Assembly: GCF_018333375.1 (NCBI RefSeq)
Contig: NZ_BORW01000001.1
Location: 186,001-250,000 of the forward strand
Direction: 5' to 3'
Length of the DNA stretch: 64,000 nt
Source: Paenibacillus cookii
GTDB lineage: Bacteria > Bacillota > Bacilli > Paenibacillales > Paenibacillaceae
Part shown: piece after piece, positions 42,381 to 50,857 of the stretch
How positions within the stretch are numbered: the stretch's first letter is position 1
Layout: each line of letters starts with the position of its first letter
Made by a program: the position numbers and the translations under genes
The notes under the pieces: generated by a model
Seen by the model: the letters and a program-made list of their open reading frames with translations, nothing else
Told to the model about the DNA's origin: nothing
Database searches by the model: none

Positions 42381-42399
42381 TGGTTGCTATGACGCCGAT

Positions 42400-42801
42400 T
42401 TATTCGACGATGATTTTGCCGACCATGTTGTCATGGCCCGCGCCGCACATCACGGAGCAGTGGAATTCGTGTTCCCCCGGTTTATCGGCCGTAAATTCGG
42501 CGGAGCCGTCCTTTTGCAGGTTGACTTTAAAGTCGGGAATTTCCAGGCCGTGCGCGCCTTCTTTATTGACGAGCGTAATTTTCACTTTGTCTCCCTTTTT
42601 GACCCGGATTTCCGCAGGCTCAAATTGGAAGTTGGTTGCCGTCACTTTAATGTCCTGAGCTCCCCCTGCTGCGCCTCCCGTTGTTCCTCCCGCGGTACCT
42701 GCGTTGTTGTTGCCCGCGGTGTTGTTATTCGTTTTGCTGCCGCAGGCGCTGAGCGCAAAAACGAGCAACAGGGTTAGTCCCAATGTCATCCATTTTTTCA
42801 T
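42400..42801 (-). CDS. CuA-type cupredoxin lipoprotein
   Basis: 133 residues. Lipobox LSAC with Cys20, then an Asn/Gly/Thr-rich linker and a cupredoxin domain. The full dinuclear CuA ligand set is present: H84 (EGAHGL), C115, C119, H123 and M126 (CSVMCGAGHDNM, C-x3-C-x3-H-x2-M). The Glu that supplies a backbone ligand in cytochrome oxidase is Val here. No oxidase subunits lie nearby, so it may be a free electron carrier or copper carrier on the outer membrane face (inference). The ATG follows AGGAGG. Confidence 0.85.
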   Translation of the reverse strand: MKKWMTLGLTLLLVFALSACGSKTNNNTAGNNNAGTAGGTTGGAAGGAQDIKVTATNFQFEPAEIRVKKGDKVKITLVNKEGAHGLEIPDFKVNLQKDGSAEFTADKPGEHEFHCSVMCGAGHDNMVGKIIVE

Positions 42802-42961
42802 GCCTTTGACCTCCTGGGTATAAATGATGATGAATCGAACACGGATTGCTAATGAATCATGTCAGTCAGGCTTCTTCGCATGCGCGAATGTCGCGAAATC
42901 CTGAACAACGGCTGCCTTCCACGTCATTATTTTTGACCGCGGCAGGACCAACTATGCAAAC

Positions 42962-43016
42962 AAAAAGACCTATGAGGAAAATACCAGCACGCGGTATCCC
43001 CTTATAGGCCTTTTTG
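42962..43016. terminator. Terminator after the spoVIF-like gene
   Basis: AAAAAGACCTAT pairs with ATAGGCCTTTTT (one mismatch side), with an inner AGG/CCT and ATACC/GGTAT helix. T runs occur on both strands. Confidence 0.75.
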
Positions 43017-43031
43017 GCGTTTCGACTCCCA

Positions 43032-43319
43032 TCAACGGAACATGCCCCAAAGCTTGATCAAATGGAAGGTGTTATTCGGATCAATCCGCTGCGCCAGCAC
43101 AAACCGTATGATTTGCTGCTCTTCAGCAGAAGATAAAGGTTCCTTAAGTATTCCCGACGCCGATTTCACAAGACGCTGAACCTTTGCCGGATCCTGCAGG
43201 TCAAACTTGCTGACGCCTTCCAGAATGCCTTTGATCCGCTCTTTGGTCGCCGGATTTTTCATTTTTTGCTTGACTCTTGCCACTAATGCAGGACTGATTC
43301 CATACTGCTGATAACCCAA
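43032..43319 (-). CDS. spoVIF: Probable stage VI sporulation protein F
   Basis: About 95 residues: GISPALVARVKQKMKNPATK, KGILEGVSKFDLQDPAKVQR, PLSSAEEQQIIRFVLAQRID and a conserved-looking FHLIKLWGMFR end. I associate this pattern with the SpoVIF family needed for late spore maturation; the match is from memory. The start is probably TTG at 43319, 9-10 bases after GGGAGGTG; an in-frame TTG at 43352 precedes that site. Monocistronic with a terminator at 42962. Confidence 0.55.
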   Translation of the reverse strand: MGYQQYGISPALVARVKQKMKNPATKERIKGILEGVSKFDLQDPAKVQRLVKSASGILKEPLSSAEEQQIIRFVLAQRIDPNNTFHLIKLWGMFR

Positions 43320-43385
43320 AACATTGGCACCTCCCGTCAAATTCCAATTCAACTAAGTATATGACGGGGGGCCAGTCCCATGTGC

Positions 43386-45437
43386 CTAATCTACCAAATC
43401 TCCCTGAAATATCTGTTCCTGCTGCAGATAGTCCCGGAGTCCGGCATACGCCGGGGACGTCCAAAACTCGCTGTCCGCCACGAGCCGGGACGCATCGTCC
43501 CGCGCTTTTTCGAGCACCGCGAAGTCGCTGACCATGTCGGCAAGCCGGAATTCCGGCAAACCGCTTTGCTTCGTTCCGAAAAAATCGCCCGGGCCTCTCA
43601 GGTCCAAATCCCGGCGCGACACCTCAAAACCGTCGTCCGTTTCCGTCATGACGTTCATCCGTTCCTGCCCGACTTCGGACTTCGGATCGGCAATCAGGAT
43701 GCAGTAAGAGGCATGCTGACCGCGGCCGACTCTGCCGCGCAGCTGGTGAAGCTGGGACAGGCCGAAACGGTCGGCGTCCATAATGACCATCAGCGTGGCA
43801 TTGGGCACGTCCACCCCTACTTCCACGACCGTCGTGGAGACCAGCAGCTGAACTTCGTTTGCGTTAAAGGACCGCATCACTTCTTCTTTTTCGGCCGGCG
43901 TCATCCGGCCGTGAAGCAAACCGACTCGGGTATTCGGGAATGCCTGCTGCATTTGGATATGCAGGTCGATCGCGTTTTGCACATCCAATTTTTCGGACTC
44001 CTCGATCAAAGGGCAAATGAGATAGGCCTGCCGGCCTTGGTCTATTTCCTTGGAAATAAACTTAAGCACGCGGTCCATCATGTCATGTTTCACCCAGTAG
44101 GTGGTGATCGGAATCCGGCCTTTAGGACGCTCCGATAACGTCGAAACGTCCATGTCGCCGAAAGCGGTAATCGCCAGCGTCCGCGGAATCGGCGTGGCGG
44201 TCATCGTCAGCACGTCGGGGTTGTAGCCTTTTCGCCGCAAAATGCTGCGCTGATTGACCCCGAACCGGTGCTGTTCATCCGTGACGACCAGGCCAAGCTG
44301 ACGAAAAAACACATCCTCCTGGATCAGCGCATGCGTGCCCACCACGATATCGGTCATGCCCATTTGCAGCGAAGCCAGCAGATCTTTGCGCTTGCGTCCG
44401 GTCACGCTGCCGGTCAGGAGACCTACCGTAATGCCAAACGGTTCAAACAGCTTTTGCAGGGAACGCATATGCTGCTCGGCCAAAATTTCGGTCGGCACCA
44501 TCAGCGCACCTTGAAACCCGGAACGGACCGCCCCGTATAAAGCGATCGCGGCAATGACGGTTTTGCCCGAACCGACGTCGCCCTGCAGCAGCCGATTCAT
44601 GCAGTACGGGGAACGCATATCCTGCAAAATCTCCAGCTCCACCTTCTTCTGCGCGTCCGTCAGCTCAAACGGCAGGCTCCGCACGAATTCGCGCATCGTT
44701 TTATTGTCCACGGTATGCACGATGCCGTCCATCCTGCGCCGGTTCAGCGCCCGGTAAGCATGCATTTTCAGTTGGAACAAAAACAACTCCTCGTAAACCA
44801 TGCGTTCCCGGCCCTGCTGCCCTTCCCGCGAATCCTGCGGTTGATGGATCGTGGCGATTGCCCTTTTTCGCGGCATAAAATCGTATTTTTGCATGATGGC
44901 AGGAGGAAGGATTTCCGGAATCATGTCCCCGTATTGGGTTAACGCTTGTCCGATCGTTTTGCGCATCCACGCTTGCGTGATCTTCCCGCCGACCGAATAG
45001 ACCGGCTGCAGCGTTCCGCTGCGCCAGGCCCCTTGATCCGGAAATTCCGATTCCGACACGGTAAGCTGCATGCGCTTCTGGTCCCATTTGCCCACAAGCA
45101 CGATTTCCCGTCCGCTCGTCAGCTGGTCGCGCAAAAAATGCCGGTTGAACCAAACGGCGGTAAACATCCACTGCTCGGCCATCACTTTGCACGTTAGCCT
45201 CGATTTCCGCCCGTAGCGCTGCAGCACCGGAACGCCCATAATTTTGGCTTGAATGGTGATTTTGTCGCCGTCCTTCACTTCGCTGAGCGAGCGCAGGCGG
45301 TAATCCTCGTAACGAAAAGGATAATATTCAAGCAAATCTTTTACCGTAAAGATGCCAAAGGCGTGAAGCTCTCCTTCTTTGAGAGCACTCACGCCGCGCA
45401 CCTGACGGATTGAAATTTGATCCAAACTAAGACTCAT
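43386..45437 (-). CDS. recG: ATP-dependent DNA helicase RecG
   Basis: 683 residues, full length. The N-terminal wedge (OB) domain lies about 60-150. Helicase motifs are LLQGDVGSGKTVIAAIALYG (Walker A), VVTDEQHRFGVNQR (DExH-like), TATPIPRTLAITAFGDMD, and DADRFGLSQLHQLRGRVGR (motif VI). It regresses stalled replication forks and branch-migrates recombination intermediates. The ATG follows GAGGGATGG. It is 15 bases downstream of degV and probably cotranscribed with fakA and degV. Confidence 0.97.
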   Translation of the reverse strand: MSLSLDQISIRQVRGVSALKEGELHAFGIFTVKDLLEYYPFRYEDYRLRSLSEVKDGDKITIQAKIMGVPVLQRYGRKSRLTCKVMAEQWMFTAVWFNRHFLRDQLTSGREIVLVGKWDQKRMQLTVSESEFPDQGAWRSGTLQPVYSVGGKITQAWMRKTIGQALTQYGDMIPEILPPAIMQKYDFMPRKRAIATIHQPQDSREGQQGRERMVYEELFLFQLKMHAYRALNRRRMDGIVHTVDNKTMREFVRSLPFELTDAQKKVELEILQDMRSPYCMNRLLQGDVGSGKTVIAAIALYGAVRSGFQGALMVPTEILAEQHMRSLQKLFEPFGITVGLLTGSVTGRKRKDLLASLQMGMTDIVVGTHALIQEDVFFRQLGLVVTDEQHRFGVNQRSILRRKGYNPDVLTMTATPIPRTLAITAFGDMDVSTLSERPKGRIPITTYWVKHDMMDRVLKFISKEIDQGRQAYLICPLIEESEKLDVQNAIDLHIQMQQAFPNTRVGLLHGRMTPAEKEEVMRSFNANEVQLLVSTTVVEVGVDVPNATLMVIMDADRFGLSQLHQLRGRVGRGQHASYCILIADPKSEVGQERMNVMTETDDGFEVSRRDLDLRGPGDFFGTKQSGLPEFRLADMVSDFAVLEKARDDASRLVADSEFWTSPAYAGLRDYLQQEQIFQGDLVD

Positions 45438-45452
45438 TTCCCATCCCTCATT

Positions 45453-46310
45453 TTAATTCGGCCAGATAAACACGGCCAGCGTTCCGGGACCGACATGGGT
45501 GCCGACAACCGGACCAATATTGGTCAGCACGACCTCACCGAGGTTGTAATGCCGCGACAGTTCCTCAAGCACCGGATCGGCCGAAGCCGGGTCCGCCGTA
45601 TGGCCTACGGCCACGTTAATGTTTCGGATCCCGCCCAAATCTGCCTGAAAACGTTCGATCATGCGGGATATCGCTTTTTTGCGGCCCCTGACCTTTTCCA
45701 CCGCATAAATGATTCCTTCTTCATCGATGGAGAGAATCGGTTTGATGTTCAGCAGGTTGCCGATGACGGCAGCCGCTTTGCCGATCCGCCCGCCCTTTTG
45801 CAAATATTCGAGCGTATCGACGAGAAAATACAGCTTGCGCTGCCGGCGAACCTGTTCCACCGCATCCAGAATCTCCGCCGCGGTTTTCCCTTCGGCGGCA
45901 AGCCGGGCCGCATGAACGACAAGAAGCCCGAAGCCGTAAGAAGCCGATTTGGAATCCACGACATGAATGGAAGGCGGATCATCGAGCATCGACTTGGCCA
46001 GCAGCGCCGACTGGTACGTCCCGCTGAGCCCTGACGAAATGTGAAAAGAAATGATCGGGCTGTCCGGAAACATGTTCATCAAATTTTGGTAAGCTTCGAT
46101 ATAATCGGCGGGAGAAGCCTGCGATGTCGTAGGCAGCTGCTCCGATTGCACAAGCCTTTTATAAAACACTTCGGCCGAAATGTCGACGCCGTCCTCAAAA
46201 GTTTCCTCGCCGAACATAAGGCGAAGCGGAACGACGTGAATGTCGTATTTATTGACCAGTTCCTCCGGTATGTCAGCGGTGCTGTCCGTCACAATGACCG
46301 GATGAGCCAT
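45453..46310 (-). CDS. DegV-family (FakB-like) fatty-acid-binding protein
   Basis: 285 residues. The DegV start VIVTDSTADIPEELVNKYDI, QPTTSQASPADYIEAY-type motif (LPTTSQASPADY), SFHISSGLSGTYQSALLA and VDTLEYLQKGGRIGKA are all present. DegV proteins hold a fatty acid and present it to the kinase FakA. The adjacent upstream gene encodes the FakA homologue, so the pair forms the fatty-acid kinase system that makes acyl-phosphate for phospholipid synthesis. The ATG follows AAAGGAGG. Confidence 0.93.
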   Translation of the reverse strand: MAHPVIVTDSTADIPEELVNKYDIHVVPLRLMFGEETFEDGVDISAEVFYKRLVQSEQLPTTSQASPADYIEAYQNLMNMFPDSPIISFHISSGLSGTYQSALLAKSMLDDPPSIHVVDSKSASYGFGLLVVHAARLAAEGKTAAEILDAVEQVRRQRKLYFLVDTLEYLQKGGRIGKAAAVIGNLLNIKPILSIDEEGIIYAVEKVRGRKKAISRMIERFQADLGGIRNINVAVGHTADPASADPVLEELSRHYNLGEVVLTNIGPVVGTHVGPGTLAVFIWPN

Positions 46311-46363
46311 GCGTGTGGCCTCCTTTAGAGGTTTATTCTAAACCTAACCTGTGTAAAAAGTAA

Positions 46364-48163
46364 TTAGGGCTCGACGGAGAAAAGATAATAATACACCGGC
46401 TGTCCGCCTTGATGAACCTCGACCTCCGCGTCCGGATAATTCTCGCCGATCCAGTCCGCAAGCTCCGCGGTCAGGCTGGAATCCGTTTGTTCTCCCGCGA
46501 GTACCGTCACGATTTCGTCGCCGTTGATCAGCATTTTGGACAAAAGCTCCTGGCATGCGGCCAAAATGCTGTCGGCAGCCGTTACGATCTTCGAGTTCTC
46601 GATGCCGATGTATTGCCCGGCCTTGATGTTGATGTCGTCGATTGCGGTATCGCGCACCGCATGGGTGACCTGCCCGGATTTGACCCGCGCGATCGCATCC
46701 ATCATGCTGCCGGTGTTCGTATCCGAAGTTTCTTCTTCGGAAAACGCAAACGCGGCCGAAATTCCCTGCGGAATGCTCTTGCTCGGAATGACCGTGACGC
46801 TGCGCTCGTCCTCAAGCAGCTCCCGTGCCTGTTCCGCGGCAAGCACGATATTGGAATTGTTCGGCAAAATATAAACATGCTGCGCCGAAATCGAGCGGAT
46901 CGCTTTGACGAAATCCTCCGTGCTCGGGTTCATCGTTTGTCCGCCGGACAACACGACATCGACGCCGAGGCTCTTGAAAATATCGGCGATGCCTTGGCCC
47001 GAAGCGACGGCGATAAAGCCGTAAGGCGCCAGTTCATCCGCCGGAGGCGTCGCAGGTGCCTGCTCGCGCGAATGTTCGACAGGATCGGCCGGCAAGCCGG
47101 CGAACAACTCGGGCATAGGCGCAATATCGAGGCCCGTCGTCAACAGATCCCGGTGCTGCTCGCGCATGTTCAAAATATGGATTTGCGTAATTTCACCGTA
47201 ACGAAGCGCCAAATTCAGCACGTCGCCCGGCGCTTTGGAATGGACATGAACCTTGATCAGTTCGTCGTCCGCAATAATAATGATGGAATCCCCATTTATT
47301 GACAACGCTTTCCGGAATTCATCCTCGTCGAATGATGCCGCTTGGCCGCCAAGCTGACGGTTGATGAAAAACTCCATATCGTACAAATATTCGATGTCTT
47401 CGGTTTCGATTTTGGATTGGGCCAGCTCCGGCCGTTCCGCGAACGCGTGCGCCGCGGAGTTCAAAACCGCCGATGCCGCCTCCGGCTTCGCAGCCGCCGG
47501 TGCTTGTCTTGCGATCGCGGCGCCCGCAAACTCGGCATTCCCCTGGATTCCCTTCAGGTAACGGAGGAAGCCTTCATAAATATATACAAGGCCTTGTCCC
47601 CCCGAATCCACGACGCCGACCTGCTTCAGTACAGGCAGCATCTCCGGCGTCTGGGATAACGTCTCCTGCGCCTTGAGAAGCACCTGCTCCATCAGCTCGG
47701 TAACGTCATTCGTCCGCCGCGCGCAAAATACGGCATGTTTGGCAGCCTCCTTGGCAACGGTCAAAATCGTGCCTTCCACAGGCTTCACGACGGCTTTATA
47801 CGCAGCGTCCACGCCCGTTTGCAGGGCCGCTGCAAACTGCATTGCATTCAGTTCATCGTAAGGCGCGGCATAGCGGCCAAACCCCCGGAAAAGCTGGGAT
47901 GTGATAACGCCGGAGTTTCCGCGCGCACCCATCAGCAGTCCTTTGGACAAAACCCCCGCACTGTGTCCGATCGAGTCGGAATGATTTCTTTTTAACTCAG
48001 TCACACCTGCGCTCATCGTCAGATTCATGTTCGTTCCCGTGTCGCCGTCCGGCACCGGAAATACATTAAGAGAATTGACATGCTCTGCATGCTGCTGCAG
48101 CTGCTCCGCTCCGGCCAATACCATTGCGGTAAAATCTGTCCCATTCAAAGAACGCTTACTCAA
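46364..48163 (-). CDS. fakA: Fatty-acid kinase subunit A (YloV, DAK2 domain)
   Basis: 599 residues. The N-terminal DAK2/DhaL ATP-binding domain has NVFPVPDGDTGTNMNLTMSA and ARGNSGVITSQLFRGF. The central and C-terminal DegV-like and Fak regions include SSxDGxQTMNPSTEDFV-type (LSGGQTMNPSTEDFVKAI) and EVHQGGQPVYYYLFSVE. It phosphorylates fatty acids held by the DegV/FakB partner, encoded next door. The start is TTG at 48163, about 9 bases after GGAAGGGG. In Bacillus an Asp23 gene (yloU) usually precedes it; none is present here. Confidence 0.93.
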   Translation of the reverse strand: MSKRSLNGTDFTAMVLAGAEQLQQHAEHVNSLNVFPVPDGDTGTNMNLTMSAGVTELKRNHSDSIGHSAGVLSKGLLMGARGNSGVITSQLFRGFGRYAAPYDELNAMQFAAALQTGVDAAYKAVVKPVEGTILTVAKEAAKHAVFCARRTNDVTELMEQVLLKAQETLSQTPEMLPVLKQVGVVDSGGQGLVYIYEGFLRYLKGIQGNAEFAGAAIARQAPAAAKPEAASAVLNSAAHAFAERPELAQSKIETEDIEYLYDMEFFINRQLGGQAASFDEDEFRKALSINGDSIIIIADDELIKVHVHSKAPGDVLNLALRYGEITQIHILNMREQHRDLLTTGLDIAPMPELFAGLPADPVEHSREQAPATPPADELAPYGFIAVASGQGIADIFKSLGVDVVLSGGQTMNPSTEDFVKAIRSISAQHVYILPNNSNIVLAAEQARELLEDERSVTVIPSKSIPQGISAAFAFSEEETSDTNTGSMMDAIARVKSGQVTHAVRDTAIDDINIKAGQYIGIENSKIVTAADSILAACQELLSKMLINGDEIVTVLAGEQTDSSLTAELADWIGENYPDAEVEVHQGGQPVYYYLFSVEP

Positions 48164-48368
48164 TGATAAATCCCCTTCCTAGCTTGATCCCTAGCTAATG
48201 GCGTCCTTATACATACGTCGTATCCGCGTTTTCGTTTCGCCAATTTCGTTCATGATTTTACAAAATTCCCGATGATGCATATATAATGAAGCGTCCCATA
48301 TTAAACCATTATGGGCTATTCATCATTGTACTATAAGAGACGCCAGAAATAAATGTTTTGACTGGCGG

Positions 48369-48398
48369 TTGACGAAGCATTTTTTGCTGTGATATGAT
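48369..48398 (+). promoter_or_regulatory. rpmB promoter
   Basis: TTGACG at 48369, TATGAT at 48393, 18-base spacer, with TG one base before the -10 (extended). The rest of 48164-48446 holds no gene. Confidence 0.65.
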
Positions 48399-48446
48399 AT
48401 ACAAGTATTGTTTTATGCAGGTGTTTGGAACAAGGAGGTGTAATCT

Positions 48447-48635
48447 ATGTCTCGCAAATGTTATGTGACTGGCAAGAAGCCAGGAAGCGGTAACCATGTA
48501 TCTCACGCTAACAACCGTAACCGTCGTTCTTGGGGCGTGAACGTGCAAAAAGTTCGTATTCTTGTTGACGGCAAACCTAAGCGCGTTTATGTGAGCACTC
48601 GTGCGCTCAAATCCGGTAAAGTTACCCGCGTGTAA
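48447..48635 (+). CDS. rpmB: 50S ribosomal protein L28
   Basis: 62 residues, standard length. [20 protein letters not shown] at the start and [20 protein letters not shown] at the end are typical. Only the first Cys of the zinc ribbon remains, so it is the zinc-free form. The ATG follows AAGGAGG. It is divergent from fakA and convergent with spoVM, an ordering close to that of Bacillus. Confidence 0.97.
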   Translation: MSRKCYVTGKKPGSGNHVSHANNRNRRSWGVNVQKVRILVDGKPKRVYVSTRALKSGKVTRV

Positions 48636-48665
48636 TTCGTCGTCGTACTTACGTCATGAAAGTCG

Positions 48666-48685
48666 CGCCCTGCGCGGGGGTTTTT
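48666..48685 (+). terminator. Possible short terminator after rpmB
   Basis: CCC-TGCGC-GGG hairpin followed by TTTTT. Short stem; read-through into 48691-48891 is likely. Confidence 0.4.
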
Positions 48686-48690
48686 CTTGC

Positions 48691-48742
48691 GAATACAGAA
48701 TCGTCACATGCTGCGCAGCTTGAGGCCCTGCATTCTGTATTC
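48691..48742 (+). repeat. Inverted repeat in the rpmB downstream region
   Basis: GAATACAGAAT pairs perfectly with ATTCTGTATTC (11 bp). The right arm overlaps TATTCTTAAG, which can instead pair with CTTAAGAATA at 48838-48847. Thus two exclusive folds are possible, enclosing the micro-ORF at 48795. Confidence 0.5.
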
Positions 48743-48794
48743 TTAAGAAAACGTCTTTTTACCGAAGACGAACCGCTTATAGGAGGCGGAATCT

Positions 48795-48842
48795 ATGACT
48801 TTAGACAAGCCTCCGGACGATTTACACTTTCTTAGACCTTAA
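48795..48842 (+). CDS. Possible 15-residue micro-ORF
   Basis: MTLDKPPDDLHFLRP followed by TAA, with AGGAGGC 7 bases before the ATG. GGAGGC can pair with GCCTCC inside the ORF, which would hide the ribosome site. A strong terminator follows 16 bases later. It may be a leader peptide, a small protein or chance. Confidence 0.3.
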   Translation: MTLDKPPDDLHFLRP

Positions 48843-48857
48843 GAATAGCATATAAGC

Positions 48858-48891
48858 AAAAAGCACCTTGTTTAACAGCAGGTGCTTTTTT
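48858..48891. terminator. Terminator between rpmB region and spoVM
   Basis: AAAAAGCACCT pairs with AGGTGCTTTTT. It works in both directions: it ends the rpmB/micro-ORF transcript and the spoVM transcript. Confidence 0.85.
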
Positions 48892-48974
48892 AATGCCTTT
48901 GGCCCTATTCGGTGTGAATCATGCCGCCTTGCGTCAGAGGTTTTTTTGCATCAGCGGCATACCATAAGGAGTCT

Positions 48975-49055
48975 TCAGCTTTTATGAAATGTGTTTAAAA
49001 GAGCTTTTACGAATCCTCCCAAAAACTTTGGCAGCTTAAACGTATAAAATTTCAT
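48975..49055 (-). CDS. spoVM: Stage V sporulation protein M
   Basis: 26 residues beginning MKFYTFKLPKFLGG and ending FHKS. This is the amphipathic helix that recognises the curved forespore membrane and anchors the SpoIVA coat base. Pro9 and the Gly-Gly kink match the known Bacillus protein closely. The ATG at 49055 follows GGGAGGGTGG. It lies downstream of rpe on the same strand, the Bacillus position, but the thiN gene that sits between them in B. subtilis is missing. Confidence 0.92.
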   Translation of the reverse strand: MKFYTFKLPKFLGGFVKALLNTFHKS

Positions 49056-49127
49056 ATTCCACCCTCCCCATATTCTCATGTTTATCGCGTATGGTATGCC
49101 TTTTGCGCGTTCACTGCAGAAACGAAC

Positions 49128-49164
49128 AAAAAAAAGGTTACATGAGAACCCTGCTCATGTAACC
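49128..49164 (-). terminator. Terminator after rpe
   Basis: GGTTACATGAG pairs with CTCATGTAACC (11 bp perfect) and the complement continues TTTTTTTTT. It separates rpe from spoVM. Confidence 0.88.
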
Positions 49165-49226
49165 AATGTATGCACCAAAAGCATGACCTATGACACAGGC
49201 AGACAAGTGAAACCGCCCAGATCCGT

Positions 49227-49889
49227 TTATCCCTTTTGCGCGCTGGCACGGATGGCCCGAATGGCCGCCTCGCGGTCCTTTTTGCCGTAAACGGCGCTGC
49301 CCGCGACCAACACGTCCGCGCCGGCCTCCGCAACCAGAGGCGCCGTTTCGCTCGTAATGCCGCCGTCGACCTCGATATGGACGTCAAAACGCGAAGCTTC
49401 GTTCAGCCATTGGCGAATCTGGCGGATTTTATGGACCGTACGCGGAATGAAGGCTTGTCCTCCGAAACCCGGGTTAACGGTCATGACAAGCACCAGGTCC
49501 ACGTCCTCCAGCACTTCCTGGATGACCGAAGCCGGAGTGGCCGGATTGATGGCAACCCCGGCTTTGATTCCGTGTTCTTTGATCATATGGATGACCCGAT
49601 GCAAATGGGTGCAAGCCTCGGCATGAACGGTAATTACGTCTGCGCCGGCTTTGACGAAATCAGCGATGTATGCCTCCGGACGCTCGATCATTAAATGAAC
49701 GTCGAGAGGCAGGCTCGTATGCGGCTTGATGGCGCTGACGATGGCCGGCCCGAGCGTGATGTTCGGAACGAAATGCCCGTCCATGACATCCACGTGGATC
49801 CAGTCCGCTCCTCCCGCTTCCGCAGCCGCTACCTCCGGCCCCAACCGGGCAAAATCTGCTGACAATATCGATGGCGCTATTTTAATCAT
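49227..49889 (-). CDS. rpe: Ribulose-phosphate 3-epimerase
   Basis: 220-residue TIM barrel. [35 protein letters not shown] (metal His/Asp), [17 protein letters not shown] and IEVDGGI are signature motifs. It interconverts ribulose-5-phosphate and xylulose-5-phosphate in the pentose phosphate pathway. The ATG follows GGAGG. It starts 5 bases after the rsgA stop, so it belongs to the same operon. Confidence 0.97.
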   Translation of the reverse strand: MIKIAPSILSADFARLGPEVAAAEAGGADWIHVDVMDGHFVPNITLGPAIVSAIKPHTSLPLDVHLMIERPEAYIADFVKAGADVITVHAEACTHLHRVIHMIKEHGIKAGVAINPATPASVIQEVLEDVDLVLVMTVNPGFGGQAFIPRTVHKIRQIRQWLNEASRFDVHIEVDGGITSETAPLVAEAGADVLVAGSAVYGKKDREAAIRAIRASAQKG

Positions 49890-49894
49890 TTCCG

Positions 49895-50809
49895 TTAATA
49901 CCTCCGCTTTTTATCTTTCATTTCCGTTAAAAACTGCACATAATGCTCATAGCGGCTCGCTGCAATGTGGCCGTTTTCCACAGCCTCCCGAACTTTGCAG
50001 CCCGGCTCGTGGGTATGGCTGCAGCCGCGAAATTTGCATCCCTCGGCCAAAGAGGCAAACTCCCTAAAACAGGTCGAGAGCTCCTCGACGCCAAGCTCCA
50101 AAAAGTCCAGCTGGCTGAAGCCCGGCGTATCCGCCACAAAGCCGCCGCCTGGAAGCTCGATCAACTCCACATGGCGGGTCGTATGTTTCCCCCGTCCAAG
50201 CTTCATGCTGATGGCGCTCGTTTCCAGCTCGAGTCCGGGAACGAGCCGGTTCAGCAAAGACGATTTGCCTACTCCCGACTGCCCCGAAAACACGCTGATT
50301 TGCCCCTTCAATCGTTCCGTCAGCAGTTCCGTTCCCAGCCCTAAGCGTGAGCTCGATACGATGACTTGATATCCGATATTTTCGTACAGCGATTGGACCA
50401 AAGCGACCGGATCCTCCCCTTTCGCTTCGGCCAGAAGATCCTGTTTGGTCAAGCAGATGACCGTATCAAGACCGGCGTGCTCGATATGAACCAGAAACTT
50501 GTCCAGCAGCTGGAGATTCAAATCGGGCTCGCGCACCGAAAATACCAGAACAGCCAAATCCACGTTGGCGACCGGGGGACGGATCAGCTCGGAGCGGCGC
50601 GGCAAAATTTCATCCACCACGCCTTCTCCGTTTTCCGTATGGGAATACCGGATATGGTCCCCTACCAGCGGGGTCACGCCCTTTTTCTTAAAAATGCCGC
50701 GCGCCCTGCATTGGATCGCATCCCCGCCTCCCGAAGCCGCCATTCCGTTTTCGAGTGGTTTGACATAATAATATCCGCTTAACGCCTTCACGATAACTCC
50801 TTCAGGCAT
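49895..50809 (-). CDS. rsgA: Ribosome small-subunit GTPase RsgA
   Basis: 304 residues. An N-terminal OB fold ([16 protein letters not shown]), a circularly permuted GTPase with LTKQDLL (G4), [12 protein letters not shown] (G1) and DTPGFSQ (G3), and a C-terminal zinc finger with [14 protein letters not shown]. It helps late 30S maturation and is a known target of the neighbouring kinase PrkC in Bacillus. The ATG follows GGAGTT. A short hairpin separates it from prkC. Confidence 0.96.
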   Translation of the reverse strand: MPEGVIVKALSGYYYVKPLENGMAASGGGDAIQCRARGIFKKKGVTPLVGDHIRYSHTENGEGVVDEILPRRSELIRPPVANVDLAVLVFSVREPDLNLQLLDKFLVHIEHAGLDTVICLTKQDLLAEAKGEDPVALVQSLYENIGYQVIVSSSRLGLGTELLTERLKGQISVFSGQSGVGKSSLLNRLVPGLELETSAISMKLGRGKHTTRHVELIELPGGGFVADTPGFSQLDFLELGVEELSTCFREFASLAEGCKFRGCSHTHEPGCKVREAVENGHIAASRYEHYVQFLTEMKDKKRRY

Positions 50810-50857
50810 ACATGAAAGGCCTCACTTTCTCCGTAAGGACCGCCGCTGAGGGCGGCC

